DNA from: Salminus brasiliensis
Taxonomy: Eukaryota > Chordata > Actinopteri > Characiformes > Bryconidae
Reading direction: 5' to 3'
DNA: 64,000 bases
NCBI RefSeq assembly: GCF_030463535.1
Contig: NC_132893.1
Location: forward strand, 30,388,782-30,452,781
The notes below the pieces were generated by a model that was not told the origin of the DNA, made no database searches, and saw only the letters and a program-made list of their open reading frames with translations. This document shows positions 48,507 through 61,100 of the stretch, piece by piece (the first letter of the stretch is position 1; every line of letters begins with the position of its first letter). The translations under genes were made by a program, and so were the position numbers.

Positions 48507-51500
48507 CCCTGTCATGATATCGGATCTGATCCTGTATCTGTAGGCCATTTACTTCCTATGTAACTGTTTAAACATCATGCATGGTTATTGAAAATTACAT
48601 GGTTATTTTTTAATGATTTGATTGACTGGGGTTTATTCCGTCAAACCTAGTTTGTTTAGTCAGTGTCACAATTGGTCTGGAGCCTATCCCGAATCTTTGG
48701 GCACAAGACATTTACCCCCAGTCCATTACAGAGGGGTTTCTTCCATTGTACATCATTAAAACCAGGGCTGCACAATATATAGTTTCAGCATCGCAGTGTG
48801 TGTATGCCCAATAGTCACATAAGAGCACCTGCAGTGTCCTGTACGGCACATTGAATTAAACGGGATGACGTTTTGTTGCTTGATGCAAAAGAAAAATTCA
48901 CCCTGCTCTCATTTTTAAAGACCTATCTACCAGAAGTGGGTGATATCTGCCTGATATCAGTCACTTTACTTTAATCTGGTGATCTATTTATTTTATATTT
49001 AATATGTATTGCTGAAAAAAAATAATGTTGTGCAGCTCTTATTAATTCTCTAATCATTTGTTTGTATGTAGGACTAACATTTTTCTGGTTTTCTGATTAA
49101 AAAAGCATTGAGTTTTAGATTTTATCTTAATAGTTCGTATTAAGGTGAGCATCAGAAAGGTTGACCAGAGGTCTGCCCGATATGGGGGGGGGGGGGGAAT
49201 GTAATATCTCAATACTTCTCGAGACACACTGTGTGAAACAATATTTTTCTGAAGTTTGATCATATGCAAAAATGAAGTACAAATATTTGTATTATTCAAC
49301 ATTTCATACAACCCTCACTACTAAATTTAGTAAAACAGGGCTATTTACACTCACTTTATCATATTGCCTAGTTTACAGTGTTGTTCTATATGGACAGGAG
49401 CTCTTAGCACCAAATTAGTCATTGGACACTATTTTGGATTTCTAGTTAGCTTGAGAATTATGGCCTGGTACCTGGCGTCACAATGTCTGTTATTTATGTA
49501 AATATATGAGGAGCTTCCCCCCTTGATCAACAGGTTATGCAGGATTAGGAGAGTGAAAAAAAGATAGGACCATTTGTTTAAGGCTCAGTCACTTTTTTTC
49601 CAAAGTTAGATCAGTATCTATCCAGAAACATAAAGCATTGCAATAAGCAAACAGCGTCACGAAGGTTGAAAAATGTAGTCTATTATTCGGGCCTAATAAT
49701 TTGGCTCTAGGGATTTGAAAACTCCCTGTTTGAACATTACATTAATATGTCATGATGGCCAGTCAGGCAACAGTGGACCAATTAGGATGTTCAATTTATG
49801 AATTACTGTGTATTTTCAAAGCAGGAGTGTTTAATCTTGCCGTCTGCAATGTAGTCATCTCATTTACTCTCATTTAGACGAAGACATTCGTAGTAGTTGA
49901 TGGTAGTCTATCGCCCCACGGTTCGGGGCATGCGTGAACTGTTCCCCAAGTTTAACCATAACAGTGTGGAAACATAAGTGTTTTACTGCAACTGTTACTT
50001 TTTACGGTGATAATTCACCCAATCTGGATGCAGAAAAGTCAGCTTTTTCCTGATCTGATGCATGACTCAAAACTGATCCGAACCGAGCCACGTTTTATGT
50101 TATGCCACTTGTTGATGTTTTTTTTAAGCGCTTCAGTCATCAGAATTGTGCATGTGTATTGTTTTAAGCTTTTATTTGATGTCCATCTTTTGACAGATAA
50201 CAAAGAAAACACCAGTCTCCACAGCAGGGCCCATGATAACTAAGCTGATCATCACAAAAGCCTTGAACAGCAAGGCCCTGACGGGTCAAACCGCCGTGCA
50301 GGCTCCCATGGTCACAGGTGATTTTCCTGTTTTTCTTTATGCAGTGATCTGCAGTGATATAATGCACCTTGTTAGTTAGAAGAAGTATGTAAAGACTGAC
50401 AATTATTCTTATTATTCTCATCTTATTAAAGTTTGTAGTGTGAAATATTTTTGTATTTTTTTTCATCAGGGAGGGTCCTTTCACAAGGCACACCAGTGAC
50501 CCCTCCGCGGAGCATTGCTGTTGGGGAAGCTGTCAGCACAACGCCACAGAACATCTCCAGCAGCAGCAGCAAAGTGGCCATATCCCCCCTCAAATCTCCC
50601 AGCAAGGTGCGTTTATTGGAGAGCACCTGAATGAAGCTTTTTGTTTGTTTGTTTAAGAAAATGATCAATTATCCAAAGAATGTATGTATTCAGTATTTTA
50701 GGATATTTTTTTTTGTTTGGGGCAAAAAAATATAACTTAACAAACCTACTTACCACCCTGTAATTTTACCTTAGGTGCCTTAGAGCACCGGTGACTGCTT
50801 GCAGAACCCACATATTATAGCACGGTTTTAACAGTGTAACAAACACACTGCAATTATTCTCAAGTCTTACCGGATAGATTAAGAGTATTTATGGGTATTT
50901 ATAATTTTAAGCCAAAAAAAACATAACTTTTGTAAGTAGGGCTGCGCAATAGGGTAAAAATATTATATCAAGATATTTAAAGACATTTTTCACGATACAT
51001 GTAATCACAGACTAAATACATCAGTAGCAACAGATTCTTAAAAAGTGATTTTCAGATACTCTCCCATACATCATCTGCTGCACTTCATCTAATTAAACCA
51101 GTCTAATTACACTGTTTCTGACAAAACGTGCAGCTGATCAGTGTTTATTAAGCACTAACAGTCTCCTCCATATGTTTAGAAAAGCATAATTTTATCACAA
51201 TAACAAACATTTATCACGAAACGATTAAATATTGTCATATTGCCCAGCTCTATTTGTGATAAAATGTTCTTGGCATCAGGCAGCATATGCTTTGCCATGT
51301 TGTATAATAGGGTTTATGTGTTGTAGCTTTTACAGACATGAAGAATTTCAGGTGTCTAATTCCTACCACTAGTTTCTCTAGACTAGTTTCTCTAGACTAG
51401 TTTCTCTATGGCCATTTGAAATCAAATCATATCCTTTCTTTTACAATTGAATTATACAGATGTGTGAAATGAGGGTTGGGCGATTATGGTAAAGGTACTA

Positions 51501-54500
51501 TATCATGATATTAAAAGACATTTTTCACAATATTATCACTAGACATGTAATCACAGAAAAAAACATCAGTAGCAACAGATTTGTATAAACTACAATCTAG
51601 ATACTCTCCTGTACTGAACACAGTAGTTTCTTTTTAAATGAAACATCCACTGAACTTCATCTAATAAAACCAGTCTAATTACACTGTTAGTAATGAAACA
51701 TGCAGTTGATCAGTGTTGTTGTTGTTGTTTTTTTTTTTAAGCACGAACAATGTCCTCAATATGCGTAGAAAAGCATATTGTTTATCACGCTAACAAAATT
51801 TCACAATACGATATTGTGAATAATGTGAAATCCACTTTTAATTACTGTGTATAATTAACCATTGTTCTTTTATCAGAGAGCTAGGACAATAAAGAAAGTA
51901 GGTCATGAAAACAGCTATGTGACAAGCCCTTTCTGAGCTGAAGATAGTGTTAGACACACTGAAATGTGTAGGACTGAGGGTAGGGGAATCGCTGTTTTTT
52001 GGAATCCACTTGGTCTTTTAATGAAATAATCTTGTGTCTCTTTTTTTCTGACCAACATATAGCTGACTGTGGTTTCAGTGGCCAGCCAGCCTCCTAACTC
52101 TCCTCAGAAATCTGTGGCGCTGCCCCTGAATGTGGCTCTGGGCCAACAGATCCTCACTGTGCAGCAGACTTCCACAACCTCACCAGTTAAAGCAGGAACT
52201 AGCCAATCCACTGCCCAGGTGCCTCACTCACTATCACTATCTTTCAAGGCACTTACCAAGCACAAGTCTCTCCTCAGGCTTTGGATACAGTGTTAATATT
52301 TTATCATGTCAGCCTTCAGCTCTGTCAACCTTTCAGCTCACCTCCTTTTTCAAGGCCTTCCTTCGGGTGCCTAAAGTGGCTGATGCTGTGAGAGTATTGA
52401 ATAGACATTGAAACATTTAGGGAAAATGATATTGCCAGCCTTTTTTTCTATATGTGTAGCGATCAAAGCAGACCAAGTCTTAATCATTTGATCAAAAGTT
52501 GTACTATTGAGAAGTTGCAGTTGCAGATGCATGCATGGTGTTACTGAGCACTCGTTGTATTTTGCTGAAGTTTGAATGTATGTGGAGTCTAAATGAAGTA
52601 ACAGGTTTTACCTCTGCTGTACTCTCAGACAGTTAAGCCAGTGCAGACGGTGACAGTAGGTGGAGTTGGCACACCTCAGTTTAAAACAATCATCCCCCTG
52701 GCTACGCCTCCCAACGTGCAGCAGATACAGGTGCCAGGCAGCCGTTTCCACTACGTGCGTCTGGTCACAGCTACAACGGGGGGAAATACCCCACAGACGG
52801 CCAGTCCCAGCACGAACACCAACCCTGCCATCCAGCCAGGTACTGGGCTTCAACACACATGCTTGTATTTGTACAGTGTCCGTTTGAACATGATGTCCAA
52901 TATGTAGTGTGTGTTCTTTTCTTTTTTTTTTGTCATAAATCTTTCATTTCATTAATTACATTTTGCAAATTATAATTAACAAGCATGTCTTTAGTTGTAT
53001 ATATGCTTTTTATATTGCATCCATTTCTCAGTATTGTTCAAAAGATCAGATATCCATAGGTTTAAAGGTTAAAAAAAAGTGACTTCAGTTCAGAAAGTGA
53101 AAAGTAGTGATTTTGAAAGTCTGAGAACGGCACACTCTCCCCTCCCCATCACGCTTGAGCGATGTTGGCAAGCACAGGCGTCTGTTAGCTGGTGCATTGG
53201 AGGTGGGGACCCAAAGCTTTCCTCCGAGCGTGTTGGCTGCAGTTTGAAAAGTGGTGGTGGCTGGCTTTGCATGTATTGGAGGAGACATGTTAAGTCCTTA
53301 TCCTCCTGCTCTCTGGAACATGGGGAGGGCTATGTATGGGCGGGTTTGGCCGTACCAAATCGGGAGAAAGAGATTTGACAAAATAGTTTAATAAAAGAAA
53401 GAAAAAGAGGTTCTCTCCAAACCCACCTCATTGCTCATTGGTAAGAGTGGGATGTTCACAGCTTGTAATGAGGGGCACACATTCTGGCTTAGGAGTAACA
53501 AGTCTTGAGTTCATCTTGAACATCTGGTGACGTGATCATGTTACTTTAAAATTGAATAGTGTGGATCTGATTGTGGATAATGGCTCCTGCGGGTTCCAAT
53601 CAGATTCCACTCTGAAGAAATCTTGCTTTAGAGAGTTTGCACTTGTCGAAAGTGTGTTTGAGAGATAGAGATTGTAATATTTGATTGCCTTTCTCTTTTT
53701 GCAGGTAAACCCATGATGATGAACACCACTGCGGTGAGGATGTCTGTTCCCATTGTCCCAGCACAGACTGTCAAACAGGTAACTGCACACTCCCTTCTCA
53801 TCCTTAACAAAGAGATTGTCAGTGCCAATTATGTGAAGCATTTGCATGTAAGAAAACGGGATCCAGCACTGTTTTGTGGTGCTGTTGACTGACTGCACCA
53901 AAATCCCACCGTATATGGAGAGCTGTGTGTATATTGTATGTATCGGTATATTGTTTCACTCTGTCTGAGGAACCTCATCTTCATTTAGCCTATCAGGGCC
54001 TACTGTTTATGGCTTTGACTAATATTAAAGTTTAGTCATTCAAAAAATTGCGTTTAGCTCTTTAATCTGCTTGGATGTGGAAGTTAACATGTGGCACAGA
54101 GTATCTACTGAACTCAGAAAAAGACAGTTTCAGTTTCAATTCCCTTATACAGCTTTTATTTGGTGCTGCTTTTAATTGTGGGAGTTTTCAGCCATGAGCA
54201 GAAGACCAGTTGTGGTGTGGGGTTGATTTTGTATTCTCAGAGATGCCGTTCAGCCTTACTTCTGCATTGTTCTTCATTGCCTTCTCAGGTGGTACCAAAG
54301 CCAACAGCCCAGGTGGTGACCACCAGCCAGGCACAGCAGCGACTCATCATGCCAGCCACCCCACTGCCTCAAATCCAGCCCAACCTCACCAACCTGCCCC
54401 CTGGCACTGTGCTCGCTCCTGCCCCTGGTGCTGGAAACATGGGCTATGCTGTGCTGCCGGCCCAATATGTCACACAGGTGTGTTTGTATGCGCAACCTGG

Positions 54501-57500
54501 ATGTGTCTGGGTTGCAGTTTCTCAGTTAGCTGGAAAATGGCACATGAGATGATGTGAAGGCCATTCCTGAAGACTTTAGATTTTCATACTGACACAGAAA
54601 CCTTATATGGTGGAATTTCTTATCGTATATTCGATGTAACAGTGTGCTGTGGACAGAATCACTTGCCTGTTGGTGGGTGCATAAAGTACTCTCAGAGCTT
54701 GCGTGAATAGAATTGTGGACCCAGTGTGTGCATCTAATTGTCTCTGCTTGCTCCTGTAGCTTCCACAGTCTGCATTTGTGACTTTGGCCAGCAGCTCTGG
54801 TTTTTCCGCCCCTGCCTCCATTCAGACCCAAGCCAGGCTTCCTCTCAACGGGTAAATGAACCATCATGCACGGAGTCTGCTTTTTGCACTATGATGTAAT
54901 TAATAAATGCAACAGCATGCTTCAGCAGTCCAACACCGTAATCCTCTCGTTTTTGAAAACTGGCCTTTCTCTCTGGATTATTGACTAATTGTATTAATCT
55001 GATCAGAGCATCTGCCTCGTTTAAGAAGCACTGACGAGCCAAAACATTATGACCATTATAAATTCTAATGTGACACCGAAACGGCTCACTCTACAAGACC
55101 TCCGAAAGTGTCCTGTGGTATCTGGCACGAAGACATTATTTGCATATTCTTTAAAAGTCCTGTATGTTGTGAGATGGAGCTGACAACATTCTTCCATTGC
55201 CAGAAAGTCCAGCGGATACACAGCCCCATATGTAGCAGATTGCAATGCACAGTGTGTCATGACACATTTCCCCCTTCGGTCTGTTCAGTCAGACTAAATA
55301 GCAGTCATTGTCATTGTGCGTCATTCAGCCTTGACAGCCAACACCCTGCTGCTGATTTGTTGTGATTTGTGGTCAGTTGGTACTCACCACGGCTGACCAC
55401 CGCACAAGCCTTGCCATTTCTGAGGTGCTCCAACCTAGTCGTCTTGCTCTAACGATTTGGACCTTCTCTAACTCACTCTAAGATAAGATAAGAGAGTCCT
55501 TTATTAGTCCCGCAGTGGGGAAATTCACAATTTCTAACTTGTACCCCTGACCTTGCTCTTGATCTTTGAATGGTCATAATGCTTTGTCTCATCTGTGTAT
55601 GTAAACTCACCATTTGTTTGATTCAGTTCTTTACTTTGTTAAATTAATATTTTTTTGGTCTTATTGCAGTTTATCAGCATCAGATACAACCTCAAGACCA
55701 CGAAAGCCTTGCAACTGCACCAAGTCACAGTGCTTGAAGCTGTAAGTGTGGCTTTACTTCTGTTCATCAATATCCGTTTCCAGAACATGTGCATAGCAGA
55801 CTTTATCTGCGGTTTTAAACGATGAATAAAAGATGTGTCTACTTGCAGGTATTGTGACTGCTTTGCCAATGGGGAGTTTTGTAATAACTGCAACTGTGTA
55901 AATTGCTTCAACAACCTTGACCATGAGAGTGAGCGGCTTAAAGCAATTAAGGTACCAAGGATCAGTAGTTCATACGAGTTCCTATTTTTATTACACTTCC
56001 TTTCTGTCTCTTGTAGTTCATTTGAACAATTTAGAAAAAGAAAACTGAACAGGATTCTGGCCATCCATGAGATGTTGATTTTTGTGCCGTAGGCTTGTTT
56101 GGACAGAAACCCAGTGGCCTTCAAACCCAAGATTGGCAAAGGAAAAGAGGGAGAATCAGACAGAAGGCACAGCAAAGGCTGCAACTGCAAGAAGTCTGGC
56201 TGTCTGAAGAACTATTGCGAGTGCTATGAGGTGAGCTGGCTCTTCGGACCCGGTCATTGGTGTGGTTTTGTGTGTTGTTTTGTTTGTTTGTTTGTTTCAT
56301 AGATAAATTATCAAACAGATAAATTCTCTGTTATTAAGGCCTTACACAGACAACTGTTCACTCCCGAGTGGGACAGCTGTCTTAAGTGTTGGTGTCATCA
56401 TCTGCAGATTGTTGGTTCAATCCCTGGTGATGCCATTTGTGGCCAGGAGTCCCAGAGAGCACAATTGACCTTGCTCTCCCTGGGTGGGTAGGATGGCCCT
56501 CCGCCACTCCCTCCTTTCACTCAGTGTAATTTTAGCCAGTGTGGGCGTCCGTCTGTTAGGTGATGTAACCGATCCGGCAGTTAGTGTTCTCCTCCTGGCT
56601 TGTTCAGCTGTCTAGTGACGTTGCTTTAGAGGCAGTTTAAAAAGAAGTGGTAGGTTTGCTTCATGTGACTCAGAGTAAGCACATGCTAGCCTTCACCTTC
56701 CCAGCACTTGTGGTGGTGTTTGATAAGGGAGTTCTAGTCGACTGGGAGGGAATTGGGGTGAATTAATTTTTTTTATATATCACAATAATATATGGGTTAT
56801 ATTTGTTTAATATGAATATTTTAAAAGAATCTTCTGTTTTTAGGCAAAGATCATGTGCTCGTCAATCTGTAAGTGTGTGGGCTGTAAGAACTTTGAGGAG
56901 AGTCCAGAGAGGAAGACTCTGATGCATTTGGCTGATGCCGCAGAGGTGCGAGTGCAGCAACAGACTGCAGCGAAGACTAAGCTGTCCTCTCAGATATCAG
57001 ACCTGCTCACCAGAACTACACCAGCCGTCACCAGCGGAGGCGGGAAGTAAGGCCTGCCTTTTTGGTTTCACACTCCACTTTGCTGGGTTGAGAATCCTTA
57101 CCTTAATCTTGATTCAGACGTGCTGATGTTTATATTAAAAGAAAAAAACATGGCAAAGCTTAATTGTCACTAATATTCCAGTAAAATATTTGCAAATTAA
57201 AACATGAGCACCAAAGCAGAACCGCTTTTGCCAGTTTATTTGGGACATTAGTCTTTTATATTAAAGAAATACTTCAGCTATCTGTCAGAATATGTATTAT
57301 ATAGTTTTATACCACAGAGAATTTCTTTTTAATTTCTCTGTGCATGAAAAAGAACCGAAAACATTCATTGTTAGTGAATTTGTCAACAGGTTTTCTGGCC
57401 TTTCTTATATTAATTAGAGAAAAATGCATCATCAATTTGTCAGTGTGCTGCTGAGGCTGCACGTAGAGGTTAGGTGGGGGTGGGGGCTGAAATATTCATT

Positions 57501-58126
57501 TACATGGGACATTTTAACCACTTGCTGTATTGAAAATTATGAATTGAGACCAACATGCACAATGTCCAAATGTTTGTGGACACCCCTTTTAAATAATGCA
57601 TTCAGCTACTTTAAGGTGCTGACACAGACGTGCAAATGCACACCCCCAGCTTAGCTAGTCATTGTAGAGAAGTATTGCCAATAGAATAAAGGTTTGGGCC
57701 AGGTTTGACCTAGAGGTGGACTTAGACCTGTGGATCAGTGCAACTGTGTTCTCTGGAATGATGGTCGGTGCTCCATCCAGTACTTTCGGAAAACTTTATT
57801 TAAAAAAAAAATAAAAATAATAATAATAATAAATAATAATTTTTGAATTCAGAAGAACAGTGAATAAACAGGTGCCATCCCTCGCCTTGATAAGATGTTC
57901 CTTACCTGTCTTCTGTGTCTCACACAGGTTGCCGTACACTTTCGTAACAAAGGAAGTAGCAGAGGCGACATGTGACTGCCTGCTGGAGCAGGCTGAAAAA
58001 GCTGAGCTGACAAACCAGTCGCAGGCTCTGGCCGAGAGGCTCATCCTGGAGGAGTTTGGCCGCTGCCTCCGCAGAATCATCAGCTTTGCCAGCAAAGCAA
58101 AGACAGACTGCTCCATCAACTGCTAG
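47689..58126 (+). CDS. lin54: LIN54, DNA-binding subunit of DREAM/MuvB
   Basis: Thirteen coding exons: 47689-48384, 50197-50317, 50470-50606, 52063-52218, 52629-52839, 53705-53778, 54289-54477, 54760-54851, 55670-55741, 55849-55951, 56093-56230, 56844-57046, 57928-58126. They total 2391 bp and 796 residues, and every junction is in frame. The start [19 protein letters not shown] and the Ser/Thr/Pro/Gln-rich middle match LIN54. The tandem CXC (CRC) domain covers about 573-680: [15 protein letters not shown], a linker with [20 protein letters not shown], then [16 protein letters not shown]. Tyr584 and Tyr658 align with the human tyrosines that enter the minor groove of the CHR element (TTYGAA). 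LIN54 recruits MuvB to cell-cycle promoters for repression with p130/E2F4 or activation with B-MYB. The exon at 52063-52218 adds a 52-residue segment absent from the human form I remember. Confidence 0.97.
48420..48501. repeat. (TA)n microsatellite, about 40 repeats (lin54 intron 2)
   Basis: An uninterrupted TA run beginning 35 bp after the donor of the largest coding exon. Confidence 0.97.
49184..49198. repeat. Poly-G tract (lin54 intron)
   Basis: ATATGG followed by a run of about 13 G. Confidence 0.9.
50752..50835 (-). repeat. Relative of the 340-475 dispersed repeat
   Basis: TACCACCCTGTAATTTTACC and AGAACCCACATATTATAGC match the 340-475 element in inverse orientation. Confidence 0.5.
50940..51255 (+). 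mobile_element. AT-rich dispersed element (GGGCTGCGCAATA), copy 1
   Basis: It shares AAAGACATTTTTCAC, ATGTAATCACAGA, ATCAGTAGCAACAGAT, TAAACCAGTCTAATTACACTG and AGAAAAGCATA with a second copy 220 bp downstream. The ends are loosely inverted (GCGCAATA...TATTGCCCAGC), suggesting a non-autonomous DNA element. Confidence 0.7.
51476..51835 (+). mobile_element. AT-rich dispersed element (GGGTTGGGCGATTA), copy 2
   Basis: Same order of shared words as the copy at 50940, in the same orientation and same lin54 intron. It has diverged by about 20% and contains a (GTT)n-poly-T insertion near 51715-51740. Confidence 0.7.
53105..53390 (+). mobile_element. tRNA-derived SINE, copy 2 (lin54 intron)
   Basis: The body lacks the tRNA-like head: CACACTCTCCCCTCC, GCGATGTTGGCAAGCACAGG, then CTTTCCTCCGAGCGTGTTGG. 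A tail region follows with CTCTGGAACATGGGGAGGG and ATCGGGAGAAAGAGATTTGA. Confidence 0.7.
55020..55480 (+). mobile_element. Internally deleted Tc1/mariner-type fragment (lin54 intron)
   Basis: CTGACGAGCCAAAACATTATGACC is a known end motif of a fish Tc1/mariner-like family. CTGTGGTATCTGGCACGAAG and GCCATTTCTGAGGTGCTCCA are internal words. There is no transposase frame. Confidence 0.6.
55481..55535 (+). repeat. CTTTATTAGTCCCGCAGTGG dispersed repeat, copy 2
   Basis: AAGATAAGATAAGAGAGTCC then the same core as at 15005-15065. It sits at the end of the Tc1-type fragment. Confidence 0.7.
56345..56770 (+). mobile_element. tRNA-derived SINE, copy 3, with tRNA-like head (lin54 intron)
   Basis: It has the B-box sequence TTGGTTCAATCCCTGGT at 56413-56429, then GAGAGCACAATTGACCTTGC, GGGTGGGTAGGATGGCCCTC and CGTCTGTTAGGTGATG. 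The 3' half is diverged. It is the most complete copy of the family in the window. Confidence 0.7.
57561..57876 (-). mobile_element. MITE-A copy (last lin54 intron)
   Basis: It begins AATGTCCAAATGTTTGTGGACACCCC and ends near AGTGAATAAACAGGTGCC. An (AAT)n expansion lies at 57812-57838. It ends about 50 bp before the final exon acceptor. Confidence 0.75.
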
Positions 58127-61100
58127 GACTGACCCACCAGATATGGCTAGACTGCACCACAGGGACCTGGGTTACGCTGAGCTGGGCCAAGCCAAGGCTT
58201 CAGCTATTGTTTAGTCCTAAGGTGGCTGGTCCCAGATCAGAGCTTGGCCGAACTCCTCATGCTCCTCACCAGCTGCAAGAGTTTCCTGGATGTATTTCAT
58301 GCTTCTTGACTTGCATAAAAGGCAGTAGGTCCGCTGAAGACTTCGAGGGGCTTCTTGGTTGATTCTACATAGGGATCAATGGATGCAGGGATTATGTGGG
58401 CTATGCTGGATGCAGAGAAGGACTCTGCGAATTCCGGTGCTTCCCAAAGGATGCCTCTGGGTTGTGGGGAAGGGACGTTCTAGGCAAGACGAGCTATACA
58501 CTGTACAGTGGAGAGGAGGAGAGGACTGCATAGGGGCTGGCCATCAGCCTCGCCTGCATCACAGTAGCCTTTGTGTTTGGGCTTGCACAGTTCGCTTATT
58601 TGGAGATTTTTAAGGTTTTGTTTTTTTTTTAGTTTCTTTTCTTGTCCCAATGCAAACTTTCATTCTTTTTTCCTTTTTTTTTTAAACCTGCAATCATGGC
58701 ATTTTTCCTACTCTTTTAATGGGAATTTCATTCATACCGATCACTCTGTGTTGTGTTTTTTTATTATTTTTTTTCTTTCTTTTTTTTTCTCTCCATTTGT
58801 CCTGTCAGTTTTCTGTCTTATTTACCGCCAATAACCTCAGATCAATAATCATGATTTGTATACAGTAAGTAGCCTATACTGTAGCCTCAATATGTGTTCT
58901 CAATATTTTTTTGCTTTTTTTCCCTGGTCTGCAGAAACTCCCCAAAGAAGCTCACTGTGTCAGAGTCCCAGATTCGCACAGTAGTTTCTTATTTGGTTGC
59001 ATCAACAGGTTCCTGTTGATGTGAAGGAAGGTCACGCCATTATTTCACAATTCCATAAGTTTCGGTAACCTGATTTATTCTGTTTCTCTTCTCTAATGTC
59101 AGAAAATGGTGCTTTTTGCTTCCAATTCTGTCCCAAACCCCTTGCACTAGTGGGTTTACATACTATTAGGCCGGCTCTTGCCTGTTTAAAGTCCTGCAGG
59201 GCTTGGGCATTAGCTGATGAGTTGAAGTGAAAGGAGAAATCATCTACACTGCACGGTGCATGGAGGCTCAGGTCTGGTGACCTGAGGACCAGCGCTGTAG
59301 AGATTACAGAGATTAGGAGCACACAGACACACTCAAGGCCAAAAAATAAACTGGTGAAAGTTTGACCCACATCTTCACGCAGTCATTCATATTCATGCAA
59401 TATACATGTGAACCAATAGGGATGTGAGTCGACTGTTTAAAATCTCCACTGTGTGAAGAGATGCAAATCTGGATCCGTTTTGAAAGGCTTGCTGAGTCTT
59501 TAGGCTTTCTTTTCTTTTTTTTCTGGCCAGTTTTAGTGATTTTTCTCAAAGCCCACTTATTTAAATATGCAAATATGCTGAACGCGACTGTATGGGGATT
59601 TCAGGGTCTTTCTTGTTTGGTCACAACGTTTTATTTCTGTTGCAGTTTGATATACCAAAACAAATTCTGTAAGGAGAAACGGATGGGGACAGAAATTATG
59701 CGTACCTGGACATGTTCGAATTGGTTGGTCATGATTCAGTTGGCACAGGTGGTCAGTACATTGGTGTGCAAAGCTTCAACTGGTCATCAAATGAAGCTTT
59801 AGATGAAGAAGAAGTGTGAGGGCTTAGTGGTTTGACAATGAGAATAAACTCGTACCCTGTGAAGTATCTTAAAACCACTTCCTTGTAGTACGTGTTCCGT
59901 TCCAGAGTGCCTTTACAAGTCACAGGTTAAATTCTTGTTCACTGTGGTTTCTTCAAATGGATGTACCAAGTGTCTGTTCCCAGATCTTCTCAGAGTCGGG
60001 TGCTGATGATGTGGGTTTTTTTTTATTATTTTTTTTTTTTGTTGTTGTTTTGGTTCTCCTGTTCTGAAGAGCTTTAAGAATGTGGGCCCATCGTTTTTAA
60101 TGAAGTCTAATTTTAACTAAAGTGATTTGGGTGCTTCAGATTGGTGAGGAATTTAAACCCTTTTAAAACTGTATTGGTCTTGCTGGTCCAACTGGGACCA
60201 GAATGGAAAAGGTTGATCATATTGAACGTGTATAATTCGTGACTAAGCATGACCTACCTAATTGTAAAACTTTCCCCATTTTGGGGCAATAATGGAACTG
60301 TCAAGGCCCGTATCCGTAGAGCTTTCTCAGAGTAGGAATGCTGATTTGGGATCAGATTTTACTTGCTAGGATGCCCCGAAATGGGAGTTGTGGTCTGATC
60401 TGATTTTTCATGTACATATCTGCTAATACTGACATATAAACAAAAAATATCTACCTATAATGTTTGGACTAAAAGTTTGGACTTTATCTACCTGGATCAA
60501 CATCACATAGATGGACAGACGTATTTGGACTGATATTGTATTCCATCTGAAATCAAGGGTCTTAGAAGAGTTTACCCTGCTTTTGCTGGAGTAACTGTCT
60601 CCGAAGGCTTTCTACTAGATTTTGAAGCATTTCTATGAGGATTTGACTGCATTCATATAGCGTTAGTGAGGTCAAGATGTTTGATCTCCACTTTAGCGCA
60701 TCCTCAACTCGCCCCCAAAGTAGCCACCATCAATCCAGAGAACACAGCTCAATGCTGGGGGGCTTTATACCCCTCTAAGACACACATTGCATTAGGCATG
60801 GTGCCAGTATCTTTATGTTTATCTGCTCCAGAGAGTCCTGTTTTACTGGCAGCACTACTCTACAGAGAGTGGACAAGCTGTGCATGTGCATTTGCACATC
60901 TGTCAGCAGTGGTTAAGCAACTTAATGTAGCTGAAGAACCTCATTAGAAACAGTGTCCACAAACGTTTGGACATATAGAGTAAATAGTGAGACATTTTGG
61001 TGCAGTAGTTCAATAAATCTGTCAAATCTGAACATTTGTTCAGTGCTGCTGATGAAGCGCTGGTACCAATATGGTTCTGATGTCTAGGGATGCAGAAGGA

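Noticed and set aside
56413-56429. tRNA gene
   Set aside because: Only a B-box-like word is present, with no A box at the right spacing or cloverleaf. It belongs to a SINE head.
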